The notes under the pieces were generated by a model. It saw only the letters and a program-made list of their open reading frames with translations, did no database searches and was not told the DNA's origin. The position numbers and the translations under genes are program-made. A stretch of DNA of 64,000 nucleotides from Kalmusia sp. IMI 367209 (lineage: Eukaryota; Ascomycota; Dothideomycetes; Pleosporales; Didymosphaeriaceae), in NCBI GenBank assembly GCA_027946365.1, contig JAPEUQ010000005.1, positions 620,001 to 684,000 of the forward strand. The letters run 5' to 3'. Positions 56,709-64,000 of this stretch are shown piece after piece. Each line of letters starts with the position of its first letter. The first letter of the stretch is position 1.

Positions 56709-57395
56709 GGCGTGCAATGGAGCGAGGGTTGACGCTCGTGATGTTGGTCGGCAAAAAAGTTCACACACAACAATATTGCCAGCGCTGACCGCCTGGCCCC
56801 GCCGGTAATCGATAAGCCCACGTGATGTACTCGGCACCATCTGAGCAAACATGCAAGCGGTTTCCCCCTAGATCTGTCTCGCGATGGCACGGAAGTTGAG
56901 CTTCAGATGGATTTTATGCACGATCCGCCTGATACGACGCAGTAATTAAATAGAAAATGTGGAAAATTCCTCGCGTATTTCATGTAGCCATGTATAAGTG
57001 AACTCACGATGTGTCCATAGACTTTTGTTCTAGTGCAAATAGTGCCTTCTAATCAGGATATCAGGGGTATAACACAGCGACGAGCTGCATCTCAACAGTC
57101 GAAAATAGCATATAGAAAGACATCGAACGCGCATCCATCCACTTCCTGAACGAAACCACTCCTCGCTCAAATCGCTAAACAAAGCCCCGAATCACCTTTG
57201 CACAGATTCCCAACAAACAAGACCAACCGGACTGACTATCCACCCAACCTCATAGATCCGTGAAACATACGAAATGCGATACGTATGGTATGGCTCCGAG
57301 GCCAGAAAGATCCGTCCAAATATACAGTACATCCAAGATTAAACGACAAGAAACGTCGGGTAAGAAGAAATTTTTGACAAAGAAGACCAGAAGCT
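56709..57395. other. Intergenic region between RRP12 and the DOCK gene
   Basis: 687 bp containing the RRP12 promoter and the 3' flank of the DOCK gene. Short frames here are not supported. Confidence 0.5.
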
Positions 57396-60300
57396 TTATT
57401 CCTCCTCCAGGGTATCATCAACATGTCCTCTAACGCTCGCCTTGCTGCTCTTCTTTCCGAGATAAAAGTTGCTCAGCCGCTTCTTCACACTGCTGCTCCT
57501 CCTCTGATGCTCCGACTTCTCACTCTTTATGCTCTTGCTAGTTTGTGGCCTCCCGTCGATACTTTGATCACGACTCTGAACTTGAGCTAATTTGTGCTGG
57601 CTGGACGGCTGGCTCGGGAAGGTAGGTAGCGCCTCTGGCACTGGCGAGTTTGGCGAATTTGGTGAGATGAAGCTCAAGCTCAAGCGGTTTTTCGACTTTG
57701 ACCCGTCCTTACTACGACTACGCGAAGATGCACTGGTCGACGCAGTATCGAGAATATCATCTGCTAGGGGTTTGTGCTCCTTCTCTGATTTCTGCGACGC
57801 ACCCTCGCTGGTAGGCGCTCCTATACCAAAGAAGGAAAGGCTCATTCGCTTTTTGTCTTGTCGTGCTGGCCTTGCATCTGGGACAGGCGACGTCACTTTG
57901 GTGCCGTTCACTTGCGTGGTAGGATTTGACGTAGGACTTGCCACGCGGGATGGCGACGTTGCTGCCGCCAGCCAAGACCCTGTAGGTGAGCGTACAGGCT
58001 GAACCACGGTAGCTGGCATCAGGTTTGCTAGCTCATCTCTGAATGCTAATTCGAGACCTATATGATTAATAGTCAGCAAGGTATTTCTTTACATAGTCTA
58101 AGAGTCACCTACGCTGACTAAGGTCTGTCTTAGTTGCCAATTGAGCAGGCCTAGTATATAATGCTAAACATCGTCGAATTACCAAAGCATAATCGACAAG
58201 TGCAACCTTGAGCGCATTCTCTAGCGGGTTCGGTTCTTGATGTGTTTCGATCTCTTCAGACTCCATCGAAGCGCGTCGGGAATCTGGTAGTAACTCGTGA
58301 TAGTTAGCAACGCTGGTCTCTTGTGTTGTGTCCACCGCAAACATTAATTCTCGCGTCAACTCAGTGAAGAGCAACTCTTCCCCGCCAGATACCCTCTTTT
58401 CCAGTGTATGCAATTCAACAGTCTTTCGTGTTGTCCGTTCGATGGCTGTCTGAAGCGGTGTCAGCGTCACAGTGCCAACAGCAATGATCTCGCTCCTCCG
58501 CAGAATCGTAGGAAAGCTCTCAGCAGTAGTGTACACCGTCTTCTCGACTGTAACCTCCTTCGATGACCCTTCAACAGCGGTACGTCGGGATGCAGTAGTG
58601 AAATGTGAAGGCCTGGAGAGCAGATAGTAGTCTCGAATTGACTGAGCGACCTTCGCGCGTTGAAATATTGGATGCGATAGGTCTTTCTGCGCACTGACAG
58701 GGAAGATTTGCAGATACTGGCCCTCGACGTCTTGCTCCATCCCAGCTGTGAGAATCTGCGCCGCTGGATGCTGTTGTTGCATGCGGTCAGTAAACGTAGC
58801 CAGGCGGTCGTTTGGCGACCCTTCAAAAATAAAGTGCTTGTCGCGTAGACCAACAGGAAAGCCCAAGCCTTTATACACCACGCGGAAGTAGCGAGCATTT
58901 GGCCGCTCGCCCTTAGCGATGCTTTCGTAGATCTTTGCCATGGCGTGTTGCGTCCTAGCGAGCTTTGCAAAGTCGAACACGTTGTGCTCATACTGAGTTG
59001 CCAGCTCCATGTATGAGCCTAGCGCATTATCCCATGATTGGCCATTCTCGTAGTGATCGATCATTTGGAAGTACAGTTGCTCCTTGCGCTCAAACGAAGT
59101 CTGCGCAGGGAAAGCAGGGTCAACCAGCGGGTCGACAATCGTTGTTGGGTCCCATTCGTAAAGCTCAGCGTGGAGTCGCAAAGCAAGGCCTGCTTCCGTA
59201 AAATTTTGCGCGTCAGCCTGCAATTGTACAAGCTGATGAACGTAACGGATATACATGTCTTCCTTCTGCATGTCTTTTAAGAATTCCATTAAGTGTAGTG
59301 TATCCATTATGTGGAAAACTTCTCCGGTTGCTTCAGTGCTGTGAACGGCGACCAAGAGATCTAACAGTTCGTCGATTGTCGTAATCAAGTTCTTCACGGC
59401 GGTGAAAAGTTGCTCTTCCGGATCCTGGGCCAGTGGTTCGAAAAGGTCAACAAGTTCTTGGATGAAGTGCTTCTGCAGCACCACCTCGGTCAGAGGTCTC
59501 GACTTGAAGAGAAGGTCTAAACAGTCAATCATCTCAGCTTGTATCAAGGATAGGTCCTCGCTCAATGTCCATTCGCTGACGATCATTGTCTGAAGGACTT
59601 CAATTGCAACACTGCGAAGACCTTCGTGTACGCTGAGACAGAGCTCGACTACTGGCGCCACTAGACCCGGGACGTATTGTACCTGGAAACCACCCATCTT
59701 CTCCAACCCATACTGTTTTTTGTCTTCGGAGCTTGCTTCCCACCCAATAGCTTCCCAGCTGCGCTGAAGTAGATCAGCACCAAGTTCGCGAACGTCCCCG
59801 GCAATCTTCCACACCGCGCGGCGCTTCTGTTCAGGAAATGTTTCCAATGCCAGCGCATCGCTGCCAACCAGCTTCAAGAGGGCGTCAAAGAATGCGCGCC
59901 AAAGGTCAGTGTTGAATTGTTCTGCCTCATCAGGGTGTGGCAAAAACGAATCCATCAGTACGCCGGACAACTTCTCCAGTGCTCGCATCGTAGCCTTGTG
60001 GTGAAAGATGTGGACGCTCAACCAGGAGCTTGGGAAAGCTTCACAATCCAAAATCGATATGTAAACTTGCAACGTAGAGAATAAGAAACTCGCAATATCC
60101 TCCTTTGGCCAGTCCAGATGAATGATAATTGGGAGACTTGACAAAGCTGCAAGTACAGCTGATATTTCGATTAGAGCTTCATCGAACGGTGCTTGAGTTG
60201 TGGTGGGCCGCGTTGGGAATGGATATGTCGTAGGGAAGAGAAGGGACAAGTTCTTTTTGACAGGGCGCGGTGTGGCTTGAATCGCTCGATAAGAATCCAC

Positions 60301-63300
60301 CAATTTCGGGATGTACTCGCAAGCGTCTTGTCCAAGTTCTTCCACCAGCGACGCGACGACCGAGCAGCAAAGCCGAACTTGATCCTTCCATTGGTCTGTG
60401 ACTTGTTCAATCTTGCCCCAGTGAGGTGCCAGCCACTTGGCAATATTTGAGAGAAGTACTCTTCTAGTGTCTGGCGTTTTGAAGAGGTCCAGACCACCCA
60501 CGTGATGAATTAACAACAACTTGTACAGAATCAGTTTGCCCGATGCCGTAGCACACGATTCAATAAAGCTTGACGCAAGCTTAAGGATTTCCATAGGCGT
60601 CATAGAAATTGCTAGCTCTGGAAGCCATAGGTGAAAGTTCTGAACAAGGATTGTTTTTGTCCCAATTAATATAGCGGAAGGGTTGCTCATGAGAAGCTCT
60701 AATGATTTAAAGATGGCGTGTATATCTTTTGCAAATGTTGGCTGTCGGTTGGTAATTCCAATGCCCGCTTCTTTCTCTTTTTGCTGTTGTCGCGCATTCA
60801 TAATGAACTTGAGAATATGCCTGCCAACCTTAAATGTTGCACGCAGTCGGCGCGAAGAATCAGGGTCCGAGGGACTTGTTAGTAGCCGGGTATAGCTGCG
60901 CACCAAGCATGCCGTTGCAAAGGGGTAGTTGAATTTTGTTTCAGCATATTGGTCAACTAGAGGGGCCAGGTTGAAACGTCGATCATGTACTATGCCCAAT
61001 ATAATGACAAGGGCATTGAAGACAAGGTCTTCGTACTCATCGCTACCGGCGTACTCAACTAGTATCTCGAAAAGAGCTTCAAAGACTTCGCTCAAAAGTT
61101 TGACGATTTCTATTTCCGGGACGAAGGGGAACCGCCGAAGCAAACCGACGAGGTCTCCACCAGCTTGGTCTCGCCATTTCAGGAGCCCCAAAAGGTTCGG
61201 ATCTTGTGAATACTTTGTACTACAAAGGAATGTCCTGAGGTGCAAGGATGCCAGCGGGCCCATAACTTGGTCATCTTTCTTCCTCACGCTCCATGGGAGG
61301 CCAAGATAGGCGCCTTTGCCAGCGATCATGCTCGAGGTGTATTCATCATAACGGTACAATGACAAAGCATGGTCCCCATCTCGCGCAAATGCATCCTGGG
61401 TCCACAATGGCATCCAGCATAAAGCAAAAGGGAATCCAGGCGCGTCAGCTATGCTCATTACAATGTGCGATCCAGGTACTTCCTCGGGCTTGATAGCTAA
61501 TCGTACTGTCAGGTTCCACTTTTCGCCTCTTTCCACAGCCGTAGTTCGCCACGCTGTGTGTCCCGCACTATTACTTGACGGGTAGATGCAGCTTTCAATA
61601 CGCTCGCCTGATTGCTTGCGGACCTCAATTGTCAGCTGTAAGTTGTTCATCGACGAGGTCTGGGTAAGAGGAACGGTGCCCGTCTTAGGGTGGGCTAAGA
61701 AGGCGTTTTTCGGCAAGAATGCTTCGCTGAGGGTAAGATAAATGTCGCTCCGTGGCTTGGTGGGAGCTCCGGAGAAGCCTATTTTGCGAGACATTCTGAT
61801 ATTGTGAAGTAATGTCGGGGTCTTCTCGATAAGGGTGTCCGCATCGGAGTGGGCAAAGGCTTTGAGGTGGACCGTTATACGGCTGATCTGAGGATGCTTT
61901 TTGTATCTTCCAGTATGACTTGGGTATATCTCATCGAAAAACTCATCCCAACCAATGTCTTCCTCGGAGACCTCATCGAGTGGTTGGGGCAAAGACCACA
62001 AAGTGATGTTTTGATCAGATTCCGATTGCGTTCGTACAAGCTGATCCACACGGTGAACCCCCACGGCAACAGTTCTCTTCAGCGTTTTCTGATCTTTCGA
62101 GTTGGACCGCGGCTTTGTGACGGTGGAAGATGCGGGTCGCCCGTCCCGACTTTGGCTTCGACTGGTGTCCACAGATGTAGATCGTGCGTCTACAGAGCTA
62201 GTGCTAGAATGAGCAGATTCCTTGCGTTTCGAACCGAACATCACGCTGCGTCTTCCGCCTTTGATGCTCCCGTACTGAGAGGGTTGTATCCCGTTCGAAG
62301 TTCCAGATGTGCCATCCCGAGGAAAGTTCTCTTTTGCTACCACCACCGGGCGTATAGGTTCATTAGTGAGTAGTTTGAAGACTAGATAGAGACGGGAGCC
62401 TGAACCTGCGCCTTCGCCAATGTCGGTTGAGCTCAGATCTACCAGTAACGACTTCAGCTTTTCCCCGAGAGGTACAGGTGTCCCATCCCGAGTGGTTAGA
62501 TCAAACGAATAAGCTTCCGAGAGAGGCATGGGTGCTGTACCGGGCACCTTGAGGCAAAGATGCATGCTTACTTGGGCACCGCTCTGCACTACATCACCCA
62601 TGACTTGCTTCAAGTTCACAAACAAATGGTGTAGGTTGTGTTCGTCAATGTGCGGCACGGGCCGACCATCTAACAAGCTCATCATGGACTGTAGTTTCGT
62701 AACCTCAATGGCTGAGTCGTCTCCAGTGAGAATGCGCCCACGCTGCGAGGGGCTTCGCACTATGACATCCCCACAGAGCATCTTGTTCCCTGCTACAAGA
62801 TCCCACACGGTTGCTTCGCGCACGTTGTCCAGCTCCTTTACGGTCAGAACTTTGTGCAACAGCTGCCGCCGTGCCGTGTCCAGTCGCTGTACCAAAGCCG
62901 ACATCTTGTCCAACGCACTGTACTTCCGGGCTAGCAGAAGCTCGTGTAATTTCGTAGAGTGCCATTCGCGCAGGCAGGACGCGATCTCGTCGACCAATGG
63001 TTCCTGAGCTGAGGTGGGTGTCTCGTCGCCAATCTTGAGCATAGGCACCGGCGCGGGCGGTCGCGGGGCAGTGGGATCGTGGGACGTCGGGGACACGGGC
63101 GAGAGGGGCAGCGCAAGCTGCTGGAGGTGGTCGGAGCGGGCAGTCCACTGGGAGCCGTGGCTGCCAGCGCGGTTCTTGGTCGAGCGGCGGCGCGAGAGGG
63201 GGCGTGTCGCGGAGGTGGGCAGCGCAGACACAGTGTCGGATCGGGAGACTCTTTTGGCGTGCGAAGCTGCCCCCTTCGCAGAGGGCGGCGTCGCACCTGT

Positions 63301-63687
63301 GCTTTCGGTAGGCGTGATGACGCCGTTGGTGGTGTGCTCGCCATGGCTGGCACGTCGCTCGGCCCCGTCATTCGGGGTGGGCGTAGGTGCGGGTGTAGGC
63401 GTGTTCTTGCCCTCGCCGAGGACCTCTCGCACTTCGACACAGCACCGCGGGAAGATGCCTGAGAAGACGCGTGCCTCGAGGGTCTGGCCCTTGACGCTGG
63501 TCAAGCCTGCCAGCAGCGAGGGCGGCGCCACGAGGTAGCCACGAAACCAGGCACCGTCCTTGCCGCCCTGTTCAATTACGTACAGCTCGTCGCCGATTTC
63601 GAGGGGCAGGTCGGCGGGCGACGAGGGCTGGAATGGATAGATGCATATTGCGAATGCGATCCGCGGGAGCGGCCTCCAGCCAGGCAT
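57396..63687 (-). CDS. DCK1: DOCK-family guanine nucleotide exchange factor (Dck1-like)
   Basis: Large cytosolic GEF that activates Rac/Rho5-type GTPases together with an ELMO-type partner (Lmo1 in yeast), linked to polarity, stress and mitochondrial quality control. Exons 63687-58113 and 58057-57396 give 2078 residues with one 55-nt intron. The N-terminal SH3 domain covers about residues 13-90 (AICIYPFQPSSPADLPLEIGDELYVIEQ region to GIFPRCCVEV). Helical and C2-like DHR1 sequence follows (SDIYLTLSEAFLPKNAFLAH, SCIYPSSNSAGHTAWRT). The C-terminal DHR2 exchange domain contains FRVVYKGLGFPVGLRDKHFI, YDHYENGQSW-like IDHYENGQSWDNALGSYMEL and ELTRELMFAVDTTQETSV. The last 200 residues are Ser-rich and basic (RRSSSVKKRLSNFYLGKKSS). 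The start at 63687 is the first ATG before the SH3 fold. Confidence 0.94.
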
Positions 63688-64000
63688 GGCAGCAAACGTT
63701 GCGCTATCTGCGGGCCCGGGGGGGCGAGGGCATCACGGGATGCGGCGGCGGCGGTAGAGTCACTAATCTGGCCAGCCGCTGTGACAGACGTCGTCGTCGT
63801 CGTTGTCGTCGTCGTCGAGTGCTCGGGTGGTGCCCCTGATGGGGTGCGGCGCGCGGGCGGAGACACGAAAAGCTGGGGAGACGCGACACGGGCGGGGAAC
63901 GGCGCAAAACTCAACGGCGGCGCTGGGTGCGTCTTCAATTGGGCAGCACTGAGCTGGGTGGCTCTGACAACGGCCGTGTCCGACGTCGTAGGGGGTAGTT
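63688..64000. promoter_or_regulatory. 5' flank of the DOCK gene
   Basis: GC-rich region upstream of the start codon, with a GTC/GTT trinucleotide run at about 63790-63816. The open frames seen here look like compositional by-products. The window ends within the presumed promoter. Confidence 0.5.

Noticed and set aside
63576..63938. Frames of 65-120 codons overlapping the DOCK gene start
   Set aside because: Out-of-frame shadows in GC-rich and trinucleotide-repeat sequence.

Overview
This window is nuclear DNA from a filamentous ascomycete fungus. Protein genes are interrupted by short introns (mostly 46-60 nt, GT..AG, CTRAY-like branch sites), and gene density is about one per 3-4 kb. The families present are typically fungal: Zn2Cys6 regulators, a HET-domain protein, a Pls1-type tetraspanin, an Mcm1-type MADS factor and a Dnf1-type flippase. 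The family mix and a RIP-like degraded repeat suggest Pezizomycotina, perhaps Dothideomycetes; the species cannot be named from sequence alone. Splice sites were chosen by reading-frame continuity and checked by arithmetic on exon lengths.

Layout. 1-859 (-): 5' part of an APC-family permease. 3799-4660 (-): Mcm1-like MADS-box factor, divergent from 6432-7417 (+), a Pls1-like tetraspanin. 9411-11850 (-): seven-exon gene resembling the Nse6/SLF2 (CANIN) family. 11976-15595: a 3.62-kb AT-rich non-coding element with 114-bp inverted ends and TA target duplications, filled with arrays of an 11-bp repeat. 17045-21815 (+): P4-ATPase flippase. 22857-28876 (+): Sen1 helicase, with two +1 frameshifts in this sequence. 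30453-32621 (+): disordered hypothetical protein. 33728-35845 (-): HET protein.

36435-46806 looks like a small metabolic neighbourhood: epoxide hydrolase, two Gfo/Idh/MocA dehydrogenases, a Zn2Cys6 regulator, a sugar-porter MFS transporter and a class III aminotransferase. It is followed by a second Zn2Cys6 factor with a polyglutamine tract (47696-49477), a small membrane protein (49626-49859), tRNA-Cys(GCA) (50299-50370) and a secreted GH79 glycosidase (50631-52259). The right end is housekeeping: Rrp12 (52829-56708, one +1 frameshift) and a DOCK-family GEF (57396-63687).

The main candidate for something undescribed is the 11976-15595 element. Its ends are themselves near-palindromic, its interior carries about 17 helically phased clusters of an 11-bp GAACRYGTTTA-like unit, and one edge preserves what looks like a RIP-killed coiled-coil reading frame. 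Other notable observations are five RxS-hydrophobic-D/E motifs in the flippase tail, tandem SUMO-consensus motifs in Sen1, and three single-base insertions, each in or next to a short C/G run, that break essential genes and probably reflect sequence error.
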